From Desulfuromonas sp. SDB (GTDB taxonomy: Bacteria > SDB-A), in the NCBI GenBank assembly GCA_001412365.1, contig LKUE01000246.1:1-15147 (forward strand): DNA of 15,147 bases, given 5' to 3'. The translations under genes were made by a program, and so were the position numbers. The notes below the pieces were generated by a model. The model did not search any database, was not told the DNA's origin, and was given only the letters and a program-made list of their open reading frames with translations. Below, in pieces: positions 6,698 through 14,016 of the stretch (the stretch's first letter is position 1; each line of letters opens with the position of its first letter).

Positions 6698-7066
6698 CTA
6701 TTGATCCCGGTTAATCAGTAAACGAACTTTATGCTCACCATGATCGTATATAACTTCGATGAATTCAATACGGTAACCGTTTATTGATCTCTTATCCCCG
6801 GTTTCCATATAAACATCACGTACTGGGAATTCTCCCGCAGCTACCAGTAAACTAACCGAACCTACTCCAATTTCCATTGAGCCGTCCAGACCTTCAATAA
6901 TGGTAACCGCTTTGATGGTTAAATCAGCATCACTCAGTTGAACCTGGTCCTGTTCAGCAAGCACAAACTCTTTTCCTAACTCCACTTGATCACACTGAGA
7001 AATCATGCTGCAGCTTCCCATTAATAAAATTAAATAAACCAGATTTTTTTGATATTGCATTATCAT
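6698..7066 (-). CDS. Small lipoprotein of unknown function
   Basis: A 122-residue exported protein with a hydrophobic leader and a lipobox-like 'LLMGSC'; a second cysteine follows six residues later in 'SQC'. The rest is a beta-rich domain of about 95 residues with no other cysteine. Its layout (a 'GKEFVL' opening, 'LTIKAVTI' and 'GYRIEFIEV' strands) loosely recalls small beta-sandwich lipoproteins, but I cannot assign a family. An ATG two codons downstream (7060) has a slightly better spaced purine-rich site, so the true start may be there. It follows the YbjQ-like gene by 18 bases and is the last of the three-gene group that begins with the deacetylase. An envelope role is inferred only from the lipobox and the neighbours. 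Confidence 0.65.
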   Translation of the reverse strand: MIMQYQKNLVYLILLMGSCSMISQCDQVELGKEFVLAEQDQVQLSDADLTIKAVTIIEGLDGSMEIGVGSVSLLVAAGEFPVRDVYMETGDKRSINGYRIEFIEVIYDHGEHKVRLLINRDQ

Positions 7067-7084
7067 CTTTCTTAAACAGTTAAT

Positions 7085-7645
7085 TTAGTCTGATAATTTA
7101 ACTGCAGTTCCGTAAACCAGTATTTCTGAAGCATTCCCCACCACGCTGGTAGTCATATAGCGGATGTTAATAACTGCATCTGCTCCCTGTTCAACTGCTT
7201 GATCCAGCATCCGTTGAGTAGCCAGAGTTCTGGCTTTGCCCATCATCTGGGTGTACTCAGTCAACTCTCCCCCCAGTATTAACCTGACCATGGCGGAAAG
7301 ATCATTTCCCAGCCAGATGGCAAATACAGTATGCCCCTGCACCAAACCAATTATCTTTTCTATCTTCTTTCCCGGTATCTCCTGAGAATTGGAAACAATG
7401 ATCTCCGGCTCACCTGTTTTTATCTCCGGCAGTTTAGCTGGTTTTTTCCTAAATGGCTGCTCCAGAACTACACTTATCATCACCAGCAATATTCCCCCCA
7501 ATAAGGCGAAGATAGCAATCTGCAGCCAAAAAGGCACAACCGGATCATTACTGGTGATTACATGCCAGGGGACTCCGATAAATATTACGGTGAATAAACC
7601 CAACACGAACCCCAGAGAACCGATAAATCTTATAAATTTCATCAT
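7085..7645 (-). CDS. YbjQ/DUF74 family protein with N-terminal membrane anchor
   Basis: A 186-residue protein. Two hydrophobic helices (about 5-25 and 38-60) are followed by a basic/proline linker and a DUF74 (YbjQ, UPF0145) domain at about 85-185. The family signature is readable: 'GLVQGHTVFA' near the domain start, 'LATQRMLDQAVEQGADAVINIRY' in the middle and 'EILVYGTAV' near the end. YbjQ proteins form ring-like pentamers and are sometimes called heavy-metal-binding, but no reaction is established; most are soluble, so the membrane anchor is a variation. GGGGG upstream favours the second of two adjacent ATGs (7642) by spacing, a one-residue difference. It lies between the deacetylase gene (24 bases) and the lipoprotein gene (18 bases), evidently co-transcribed. 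Confidence 0.85.
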   Translation of the reverse strand: MMKFIRFIGSLGFVLGLFTVIFIGVPWHVITSNDPVVPFWLQIAIFALLGGILLVMISVVLEQPFRKKPAKLPEIKTGEPEIIVSNSQEIPGKKIEKIIGLVQGHTVFAIWLGNDLSAMVRLILGGELTEYTQMMGKARTLATQRMLDQAVEQGADAVINIRYMTTSVVGNASEILVYGTAVKLSD

Positions 7646-7669
7646 TGCCCCCTTTTTTAATTCTAATAT

Positions 7670-8602
7670 TTACAATCCCAGTGAATCCATTTTATCCTGT
7701 TCATACCTTCCGTCTTCTGCTGGATATCGCAATATTTCCTGATATCGCCCGGATTCTTTAGCCATTGCCCAGATGATACTTTCCCCGGCGGGGATAATAT
7801 CCGGAACATACACGTATATGGGATCCTGATAAGCTTGTTGGGCAGGTATAATCTCCCAACCCTGTTCAATAAACGCTTCAATAAGATCATCCAGAAATAA
7901 TGCACTCACCGTGTTATGATGCAGTAAAATGACATGATTCACTTTACGTCCGGTCAATTCAGTAGCTAAGTGATCATAAAATTTTGCCCGTTCTAAAAGA
8001 TATTCAAGGTAAAAGTCCCGATAAGTATTTAAATCAACTTCTCCCTCTTGCTGATACTTTTCCAACATTCTCTGGTCAACATACCAGTCCGAGGCATCAA
8101 TGGAAACATGACCAATCCGGTAATTTGTTTGCTTTAAAAAGTTATTAATACTGTCAATCTTCTCCCGGGTATCCCCCTGCTTTAAATAGGGGAATCTGAA
8201 CAGTGGAATGTAGTTGGAAAAATCATTGATCAGAGAATCATTTTTTAAAATATCATCCCTGAATAATTGATAAGTCAACTGGGAAGAATGGTAGTAATAA
8301 TGGGAATAGGAATGATTGCCGATCAGATGACCTTCCCTGTCCCACTCTTCTATCATCTCCTGACCTGAATCGCTGTCCACTCTTTTACCGCACACAAATA
8401 ATATCGCCTGAATGCCGTAATTTTCCAGAGTTTGACGGATAAGTAAATCCCGGGTTTGCCAGCTCATCAATTCATTTGAAACCGCATGGGGATCATCAAA
8501 GGAAAAACTGATAAGGGGGGTGGAAAGTGAATCAGGAATTTCCTGGACAGATGATGTTGAAGACATAAATAAGCTTACCAGGCTTATTAATATAAAAATC
8601 AA
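7670..8602 (-). CDS. Secreted polysaccharide deacetylase (NodB/CE4 family)
   Basis: An exported enzyme of about 310 residues expected to remove acetyl groups from an N-acetylated glycan such as peptidoglycan or chitin-like polymers. After a signal peptide, the NodB motifs appear in order: SFSFDD (metal- and base-providing Asp pair), N-H-S-Y-S-H (the HxxxH metal site), RFPYLKQG (motif 3), DASDW (motif 4), and VILLHHN (motif 5). All key residues are intact. The longest frame opens with GTG at 8614, but that codon overlaps a GGAGG (8608-8612), which lies 5 bases before an in-frame TTG at 8602; I therefore start there. A promoter-like pair at 8624-8651 would start RNA near 8617, also favouring 8602. 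First gene of a group with YbjQ and the lipoprotein. Confidence 0.85.
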   Translation of the reverse strand: MIFILISLVSLFMSSTSSVQEIPDSLSTPLISFSFDDPHAVSNELMSWQTRDLLIRQTLENYGIQAILFVCGKRVDSDSGQEMIEEWDREGHLIGNHSYSHYYYHSSQLTYQLFRDDILKNDSLINDFSNYIPLFRFPYLKQGDTREKIDSINNFLKQTNYRIGHVSIDASDWYVDQRMLEKYQQEGEVDLNTYRDFYLEYLLERAKFYDHLATELTGRKVNHVILLHHNTVSALFLDDLIEAFIEQGWEIIPAQQAYQDPIYVYVPDIIPAGESIIWAMAKESGRYQEILRYPAEDGRYEQDKMDSLGL

Positions 8603-8607
8603 ATTTT

Positions 8608-8612
8608 CCTCC
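8608..8612 (-). promoter_or_regulatory. Shine-Dalgarno GGAGG that sets a TTG start for the deacetylase gene
   Basis: On the minus strand GGAGG is followed after 5 bases by TTG at 8602-8600. The upstream GTG at 8614 has no ribosome site of its own and overlaps this one. With the TTG start the signal peptide begins directly with its hydrophobic core (IFILISLVSLF) and has almost no basic n-region, which is a mild objection. Confidence 0.5.
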
Positions 8613-8623
8613 ACCTATATTTA

Positions 8624-8651
8624 TTTATATATAATACTACTTCTATGACAA
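8624..8651 (-). promoter_or_regulatory. Candidate sigma-70-type promoter for the deacetylase group
   Basis: Read on the minus strand, TTGTCA (8646-8651) is separated by 16 bases from TATAAA (8624-8629); each matches the consensus at five of six positions. Transcription would begin near 8617 and leave a leader of about 15 bases ahead of the TTG start at 8602. Found by eye in A+T-rich sequence. Confidence 0.4.
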
Positions 8652-8756
8652 TTTATTCAACCGGATAATTTTGTGATAATTTTCAGTTTACCACAATTTA
8701 CCTGTATAGGGATAATTCAAATTATTACTATTTCTATTATGATTTTATTATTAGAG

Positions 8757-8785
8757 TTGATTTTAGAGGAATACTATCTTACAAT
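8757..8785 (+). promoter_or_regulatory. Candidate sigma-70-type promoter for the Asp-box gene pair
   Basis: TTGATT (8757-8762) is followed after exactly 17 bases by TACAAT (8780-8785). The predicted start of RNA, near 8792, lies just ahead of the AAGGAGG ribosome site. The leader would be about 15 bases, as short as that of the divergent promoter at 8624-8651. The region between the two promoters (8652-8756) holds several GATAATT motifs and the dyad ATAATT-CA-AATTAT at 8712-8725. Confidence 0.45.
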
Positions 8786-8806
8786 ACAAGAAAAAGGAGG
8801 TTTGAA

Positions 8807-10501
8807 ATGATTTACCCCAGAGTATTATCTCTTTTTGTACCCCTCCTCATTTTTAACTCATACCTGTTGTCAAATACATTTCAATCATCTCATAATTATA
8901 TCAATTCTCCTGCCAGAACTTCAGATACCACTTTAATTTCCTCCCAAGCTAACTGGAGAGGACTCTTGCAGCCGGGAAGGAATGTAATGGTAAAAGGGGA
9001 TACAGTATCGGTAGTATTTTCCCAGACCACCTCCGATTATTATAATTTCCAGATAATGTATCAGGCTTATTCAACCGATGCAGGAAATTCCTGGGTTTTA
9101 GCCCAACTAGGTACCGCTAATTCCATGAGAACCTATCCCCATCAAGCCCAGATGTGGGATGATGTGAACAGCACATTTCCCTATTCCGCCACCAGTTATG
9201 TATTCTGGCTGCAGAGATATTATCCTTCATTAAATGGTCAAACCTATTTTGCCCTTGATCAGAATATCCCCAATCAGATTTTCACCCCGGTACAGATTTC
9301 CCAGGCTATAACCTATTTACCCACCGGAGTAGTGTGGAAAGATGGGCACTGTTTCTGCACCGGCACTGATGCCACTACCGATGATATTTACGGTTTCTGC
9401 TCTTCTGATTACGGAGTAACCTGGGATTCTTCGGTGATCATCCCCATTGATTCTGGCGGAGCACAGATTGCTCCTATCTGCGACCGGGGCAGAAACGGCT
9501 ATGTTTTTATGTATTACGGCAGAAAATCCGAAACAGGCAATCCAATATTTAATTACTACCGTGAATCCACCGATTACGGACAGACCTGGAGTGATCCCCA
9601 CAAGATGATGATAAAAGCTTTAGGAGACAGTTTGGGATACTCAGATACTCTATCCTTAAGATGGTCAGGTTATTCTCTAATAATAGACTACTCTGAACGA
9701 AAACCCTATGCCCTGGCTACCTTGTGGTCAAATGCATTCACAACATTATTGTACGGAGAAATCTACTTTATAAAACCATCCGGGGGTTATCCGGGTAATT
9801 GGATTTTTGATTCATTGAATCCAACTCCGCTAGTGGTTGGAGATACAATGCAATTTGATCAAATTTCCCATTATCCTACTATCGGCTATTATTATGATAT
9901 GGATTCCAATATCATCCTTTATGCATTTTGCCTGGGTAAAGTAGATACAATCGGAACTGATATCTATGGATTGATGAGCTTGACTTCCACTGATGAAGGA
10001 AATACCTGGGATGTACAGTTTATATCTCCTTTCTTAAATGACAGTTTTACCTGGCATTTCCCCAGCGTTTCTTATTACCTGGGAAGCAATAATTCCGTAC
10101 ATTTAGTTTTAACCAAAGAAAGAGGCGAAAATGACTACGACAGTCTCCACCTCTATCATATCAGCTTTGATGTGGTCAACGATCTGGGACTGCCGCAACC
10201 CGGTCCCTATGTTGTGGGATTGGAAGAGCAGCCGGTCATTACAATTCCTACCGGCTATAATATAAATTTCATCCGGGACAGAAACAACTTTACATTTAAT
10301 CTTTCACTGCCCACAGGAGGAAACACCATTCTTAATATATATGATGCCAGCGGAAGAAAAATTAACCAGCTGGTTAACCGCTATCTTTCCGCCGGTCAGT
10401 ACAACTTCCGCTGGAATGAAACGGTTCCTGGGGGAAATTATATTTATCGTTTGACTTCAGGAGGATTTACTCATTCCGGCAAATTGCAGATTATTGAATA
10501 A
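8807..10501 (+). CDS. Secreted Asp-box (BNR) repeat protein with T9SS sorting domain, copy 1
   Basis: An exported 564-residue protein. A signal peptide (about 1-22) is followed by a long beta-rich region likely to be a sialidase-type propeller. It carries four Asp-box motifs: STDAGNSW, SSDYGVTW, STDYGQTW and STDEGNTW. The C-terminal 90 residues or so are a T9SS type A sorting domain ('LNIYDASGRKINQLV', 'GQYNFRWN', 'GGNYIYRL', final 'SGKLQIIE'). I do not see the FRIP arginine motif or a clear catalytic set of true sialidases, so enzymatic activity is not supported; glycan or surface binding is equally possible. AAGGAGG at 8794-8800, 6 bases before the ATG, fixes the start. A close paralogue follows after 21 bases, so the two form an operon under the promoter at 8757. 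Confidence 0.85.
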   Translation: MIYPRVLSLFVPLLIFNSYLLSNTFQSSHNYINSPARTSDTTLISSQANWRGLLQPGRNVMVKGDTVSVVFSQTTSDYYNFQIMYQAYSTDAGNSWVLAQLGTANSMRTYPHQAQMWDDVNSTFPYSATSYVFWLQRYYPSLNGQTYFALDQNIPNQIFTPVQISQAITYLPTGVVWKDGHCFCTGTDATTDDIYGFCSSDYGVTWDSSVIIPIDSGGAQIAPICDRGRNGYVFMYYGRKSETGNPIFNYYRESTDYGQTWSDPHKMMIKALGDSLGYSDTLSLRWSGYSLIIDYSERKPYALATLWSNAFTTLLYGEIYFIKPSGGYPGNWIFDSLNPTPLVVGDTMQFDQISHYPTIGYYYDMDSNIILYAFCLGKVDTIGTDIYGLMSLTSTDEGNTWDVQFISPFLNDSFTWHFPSVSYYLGSNNSVHLVLTKERGENDYDSLHLYHISFDVVNDLGLPQPGPYVVGLEEQPVITIPTGYNINFIRDRNNFTFNLSLPTGGNTILNIYDASGRKINQLVNRYLSAGQYNFRWNETVPGGNYIYRLTSGGFTHSGKLQIIE

Positions 10502-10510
10502 ATTAACTTC

Positions 10511-10517
10511 AAGGAGG
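10511..10517 (+). promoter_or_regulatory. Strong Shine-Dalgarno for the second Asp-box gene
   Basis: AAGGAGG lies 5 bases before the ATG at 10523 and 9 bases after the stop of the upstream paralogue. The first copy has the same seven bases with similar spacing. Both paralogues therefore appear set up for high translation from one transcript. Confidence 0.75.
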
Positions 10518-10522
10518 TATTA

Positions 10523-12226
10523 ATGAAATTCAACTTAGCAGTTGTATTGCTGTTTTTAGTCACTGGAACTGCTCTATGGGCAGATCAGGTATTATTTGAT
10601 CCTGAGGGGATCACTCCCATCCAAAATTATTCAGTATTGCCCAATAAAGCTACGGATACCGTGCTGATCACTCCCGATGCAAACTGGAGGGGAATTGTTC
10701 AGCCGGGAAGGAATATTATAGTAAAAGAGGATACGGTTTCAGTAGTATTTTCCCAAACCACCACCGATCCCAATGATTTCCAGATCATGTACCATGCTTA
10801 CTCCACCGATGGGGGGGCAAACTGGACTCCCGCCCAAGTGGGTACCGGCAACTGTATGAGAACTTATCCTCACCAGATGCAGATGTGGGATGAAAGTCCC
10901 TTTTCGGCAACTGCTTATGTCTACTGGATGGAGCGATATTATCCAGGAACGGTTGCTTCAACCTACTTCGCCTACGATGAACTCACCCCCTTCCAGTTAT
11001 TCACCCCGGTAGTGACCATCAATGCCATTGCTTATTTTGTCTCCGGTACGGTATGGGCGGACAGCCACTGCTTTGGAACCGGATATGACTGGAACAGTCA
11101 TGATATTTACGGTTTTACTTCTCCTGATCTGGGGAGTAATTGGGATTCAACGCTACTAATTCCCGCCGGTTCAGCCACCGGACAGGTTTCTCCTATGTGC
11201 GACCGGGGAGATGGCGGATATATCTTTCTGTACTACGGAAGACAGGAAGTTGCCAACAGCGCCATTGACAACCACTACATTGAATCCACCGATTACGGTC
11301 AAACCTGGTCTTCGCCCCATCAGATGATGATTGTGGATTATGTGGACACCCTGGGCAATGTGGATACCTTATCTCTAACCTGGCAAGGTTACAGCGTGAT
11401 TGTAGATTACCACACTAAAATCCCTTACGCACTGGCAAAACTAGATTATCATAAAGATCCAAACTACAGCTACAATTTCGGGGAAATATATTTCACCAAA
11501 CCCAACGGAGGCAGTCCGGGAGCCTGGACCTTTGATTCCGCAAATCCGGTGACAGTCATTGATAATGACCCCAATACCTTTGAGCATCTTGCCGGTTATC
11601 CCACTATTGGATATTATTACGATATTGATACAAATATTGTGCTATACGGATTCTGCCTGGCTTTTGTGGACACCCTGGGTTCAACTCCGGCAGCATTGAT
11701 GGGATTATCCTCCACTGATGAAGGCAATACCTGGGATGTTCAAATCGCTTCTCCCTTCTTAAGCGACAGTTTTAACTGGTACTTTCCCAGTGTTTCTTAT
11801 TATCTGGGCAGTAACAATTCCGTTCATGTAGTGTGCATAAAGGAAGGAACTCACAACGACACGGATCATTTAAATATGTACCATATAAGTTTAGACGTGG
11901 TTAACGACTTGGGCTTGCCTACTCCCGGACCTTATACTGTAGGAGTAGAAGAACAACCGGTTGATCCTGCACCCTCCGGATACCAGATTAACTACAGCAG
12001 AGAGGCAGATAACTTTATATTCAATCTTGCCCTGCCCACCGGTGGTATAACTACTCTAAAAATATATGATGCCAGCGGAAGAGAAATTAATCAGCTGGTG
12101 AATGGTTATCTTTCTGCAGGTAATTACAGTTTCAACTGGAACCAAACCGTGCCAGCGGGTAACTATCTGTATAAAATTACTTCAGGAGGATTTACCCATT
12201 CCGGTAAAATCCAGATTGTGCATTAA
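10523..12226 (+). CDS. Secreted Asp-box (BNR) repeat protein with T9SS sorting domain, copy 2
   Basis: A 567-residue paralogue of the preceding gene, alignable end to end with few small gaps and, by eye, well over half of residues identical. Signal peptide about 1-20, ending near 'TALWADQ'. The four Asp-box positions are kept: STDGGANW, SPDLGSNW, STDYGQTW and STDEGNTW; the first two differ from the copy 1 form and have lost the Thr/Ser before Trp. Conserved blocks include 'QPGRN', 'DTVSVVFSQTT', 'MRTYPHQ', 'YPTIGYYYD' and 'FPSVSYYLGSNNSVH'. The T9SS sorting domain occupies the last 90 residues ('GNYLYKITSGG', 'SGKIQIVH'). Many differences between the copies are synonymous, which suggests an old duplication kept by selection. 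No catalytic sialidase residues are evident. A perfect terminator follows the stop. Confidence 0.85.
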   Translation: MKFNLAVVLLFLVTGTALWADQVLFDPEGITPIQNYSVLPNKATDTVLITPDANWRGIVQPGRNIIVKEDTVSVVFSQTTTDPNDFQIMYHAYSTDGGANWTPAQVGTGNCMRTYPHQMQMWDESPFSATAYVYWMERYYPGTVASTYFAYDELTPFQLFTPVVTINAIAYFVSGTVWADSHCFGTGYDWNSHDIYGFTSPDLGSNWDSTLLIPAGSATGQVSPMCDRGDGGYIFLYYGRQEVANSAIDNHYIESTDYGQTWSSPHQMMIVDYVDTLGNVDTLSLTWQGYSVIVDYHTKIPYALAKLDYHKDPNYSYNFGEIYFTKPNGGSPGAWTFDSANPVTVIDNDPNTFEHLAGYPTIGYYYDIDTNIVLYGFCLAFVDTLGSTPAALMGLSSTDEGNTWDVQIASPFLSDSFNWYFPSVSYYLGSNNSVHVVCIKEGTHNDTDHLNMYHISLDVVNDLGLPTPGPYTVGVEEQPVDPAPSGYQINYSREADNFIFNLALPTGGITTLKIYDASGREINQLVNGYLSAGNYSFNWNQTVPAGNYLYKITSGGFTHSGKIQIVH

Positions 12227-12233
12227 TCAATGT

Positions 12234-12267
12234 AAAATCCGGAGGTCTTTCCTCCGGATTTTCTTTG
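12234..12267 (+). terminator. Intrinsic terminator after the Asp-box operon
   Basis: AAAATCCGGAGG (12234-12245) pairs perfectly with CCTCCGGATTTT (12251-12262) around a five-base loop. The right arm ends in TTTT and continues CTTTG. The 12-bp stem with a G+C-rich middle, 7 bases past the stop, is the clearest terminator in the window. Confidence 0.92.
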
Positions 12268-12332
12268 TATTACTCCATAATATTAATAAAATTTTTCTTG
12301 TAGTAGATAAAATTCCGGAGTAATTTCAATTA

Positions 12333-13961
12333 ATGATCGGAATACTCATAGAAGCAAAGACCAAGTGTCCCTCCTGCAGCAGTATCATTCCCATAAATGC
12401 CCTGGTGTCAAAAATCACCTGTTCTGCCTGTGGAAAAATATGCAATTTCAATCTGGATGACTGGGAATCCATACTTGGAAATGCCCTGGAAGAAGTTCCC
12501 TATATGGAAGAACTGGAAGGTTCCAGCTCCACCATCTTCTCCGGAAACTACAACTACGAAATAGTTTACGGGCGCCAGCATCCCTCCTTCCGCGACGATA
12601 AGCAGAAGATTGACATCGACCAGGCGGTCAAGCAAATTTATCAGGGATGGATAGCCAATCCCCTTACCGGCAAGAAATTTTCAGTTAGAGCAGTTCCCCA
12701 AAAATACCAGTTGAAATTCCCGGGGATTAAGTATTTATTTTGCGAGCAATTTGAACTATTGCCCACTTCCCCACTAACTGAAGACCAGATTGAAACTAAG
12801 TCCAAAATTGAACCGGTATATTTCAACTGTCCGAAATGCGGAGGAGGTTTGGAAATTGACGGTTCCCAACGTCTGGTAAACTGCAGGTTCTGCCATGCTT
12901 CCGCCTATATTCCTGATGATCTGTGGCTCATCCTGCATCCGGTTAAAACCGTATCCCGTTGGTATATCTGGTTTGATCAGTACGACCGGGTATTCCGCTG
13001 GGAACAAGATCTGTGGGATGGGGTGGTTGATTCACAAAACAATCTTTATCTGGTTTGTGAATCATCTAACGGAAATTTCAAACTGGTCTGTTTAAACCAG
13101 GAATACAAGCCCACATGGATAAAAAATAAACTGGATTTCAAGACTCATACTACCCGGGGGGATATTAAACTCAGTCTGACTACTGATGAAAATCTAATCC
13201 TGCACAGTTATGACCAGGATCACCTGCTTTTAATTGACCGCAATGACGGATCAGTCATTTGTTCCATCCCCGATCTGGAGCAGCATCCTGAATTAAAATT
13301 CAAATACTGGGAATCAGTTGCCTGTGATATTGACGACAGTTTACTGGTTTACCTGAATCCTGAGAAAAAAGATGCTGAAGGATATTCATACTATGAGTTA
13401 TTGAGATTCGACCTGGACTTAAATCCCCTCCCCACCTGGCCCGACCAAAAATCAGAAAAACCTAAATGGTACAGCTGGATAACTGACCTGTTCAAAAGAA
13501 CTTGCGGAATTCCCTACTTCAGCGGAGTTAAAAACCGGTTCGAAAAACTTAAAGATTTTGAAATAAAAATTAACATCGGTTCAGATGGGAATTATTATTT
13601 CAGTTATTATAATTATTTACTTAAATACAACCGCTACGGTGAAAAAATTTATTATATGGAAATTCCCTGTAATTATCTGAGGGGAAAAGTAGTTGGGGAT
13701 TCAAACGGTTATGCTTACGCCTTGACCGGTCAATCTGATGACCGCAATACCCTGATCCGGATATCTCCGGACGGTCAACAGGCGGAGACCTATGTGGACA
13801 GCATTAAAGGGGGAGGGCTGATAGGAAAGGAAGAATTTGTATTGCTTTCTCCGTCCGGATATATTTTCCTGTTGGGTTATGGTGGCAGAATAAGAGTACT
13901 TTCACCGGATAAAAAACTTATTTTCATCAGTGAGAGATCAAAAAAAGATGAACAATCATAA
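12333..13961 (+). CDS. Zinc-ribbon/beta-propeller protein of unknown function
   Basis: A 542-residue cytosolic protein, with no signal peptide or membrane helix. N-terminal half: one zinc ribbon at C12/C15/C30/C33, then a region corresponding to the second ribbon of the protein at 1126-2229 but without its cysteines. A further ribbon follows at C166/C169/C184/C187, leading into YIPDDLW (192-198) and 'RWYIWF'. C-terminal half, from about 215 on: roughly six repeats of four short strands ('VDSQNNLYLV', 'TTDENLILHS', 'GSDGNYYFSY', 'GDSNGYAYAL', 'SPSGYIFLLG'), the look of an NHL/SMP-30-like six-bladed propeller. The ATG at 12333 is the only usual start after an in-frame stop at 12321; GGAG lies 12 bases upstream, rather far. 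It probably acts as a binding or scaffold protein; the partner is unknown. It stands alone after the terminator. Confidence 0.78.
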   Translation: MIGILIEAKTKCPSCSSIIPINALVSKITCSACGKICNFNLDDWESILGNALEEVPYMEELEGSSSTIFSGNYNYEIVYGRQHPSFRDDKQKIDIDQAVKQIYQGWIANPLTGKKFSVRAVPQKYQLKFPGIKYLFCEQFELLPTSPLTEDQIETKSKIEPVYFNCPKCGGGLEIDGSQRLVNCRFCHASAYIPDDLWLILHPVKTVSRWYIWFDQYDRVFRWEQDLWDGVVDSQNNLYLVCESSNGNFKLVCLNQEYKPTWIKNKLDFKTHTTRGDIKLSLTTDENLILHSYDQDHLLLIDRNDGSVICSIPDLEQHPELKFKYWESVACDIDDSLLVYLNPEKKDAEGYSYYELLRFDLDLNPLPTWPDQKSEKPKWYSWITDLFKRTCGIPYFSGVKNRFEKLKDFEIKINIGSDGNYYFSYYNYLLKYNRYGEKIYYMEIPCNYLRGKVVGDSNGYAYALTGQSDDRNTLIRISPDGQQAETYVDSIKGGGLIGKEEFVLLSPSGYIFLLGYGGRIRVLSPDKKLIFISERSKKDEQS

Positions 13962-14016
13962 GCACTTATTTTGGGCTTTTATTTAAATAAAATTAAAAGT
14001 TATTTATTCAGCTAAA

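Noticed and set aside
7389-7742. 117-residue open frame on the plus strand
   Set aside because: It runs antisense to the YbjQ-like and deacetylase genes, both of which have clear family signatures; composition looks like a shadow.
7663-7905. 80-residue open frame on the minus strand
   Set aside because: It lies in another frame inside the well-supported deacetylase gene, has no ribosome site and shows no recognisable domain.
9317-9601. 94-residue minus-strand open frame
   Set aside because: It is antisense to the first Asp-box gene and has no supporting motif or ribosome site.
8807-10501. Functional sialidase
   Set aside because: Asp-boxes are structural and occur in many proteins; no FRIP motif or catalytic arginine set could be seen.
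12102-12323. 73-residue plus-strand open frame overlapping the end of the second Asp-box gene
   Set aside because: It is out of frame with the conserved T9SS sorting domain and runs through the strong terminator; not a credible gene.
12408-13095. Several short open frames on both strands within the zinc-ribbon/propeller gene
   Set aside because: All overlap a gene with clear zinc ribbons and propeller repeats in its own frame.
13977-13992. 16-bp palindrome TTTTATTTAAATAAAA between the propeller and DUF523 genes
   Set aside because: It is made only of A and T with no spacer or G+C stem, so it is likely by chance and is not a convincing terminator or operator.
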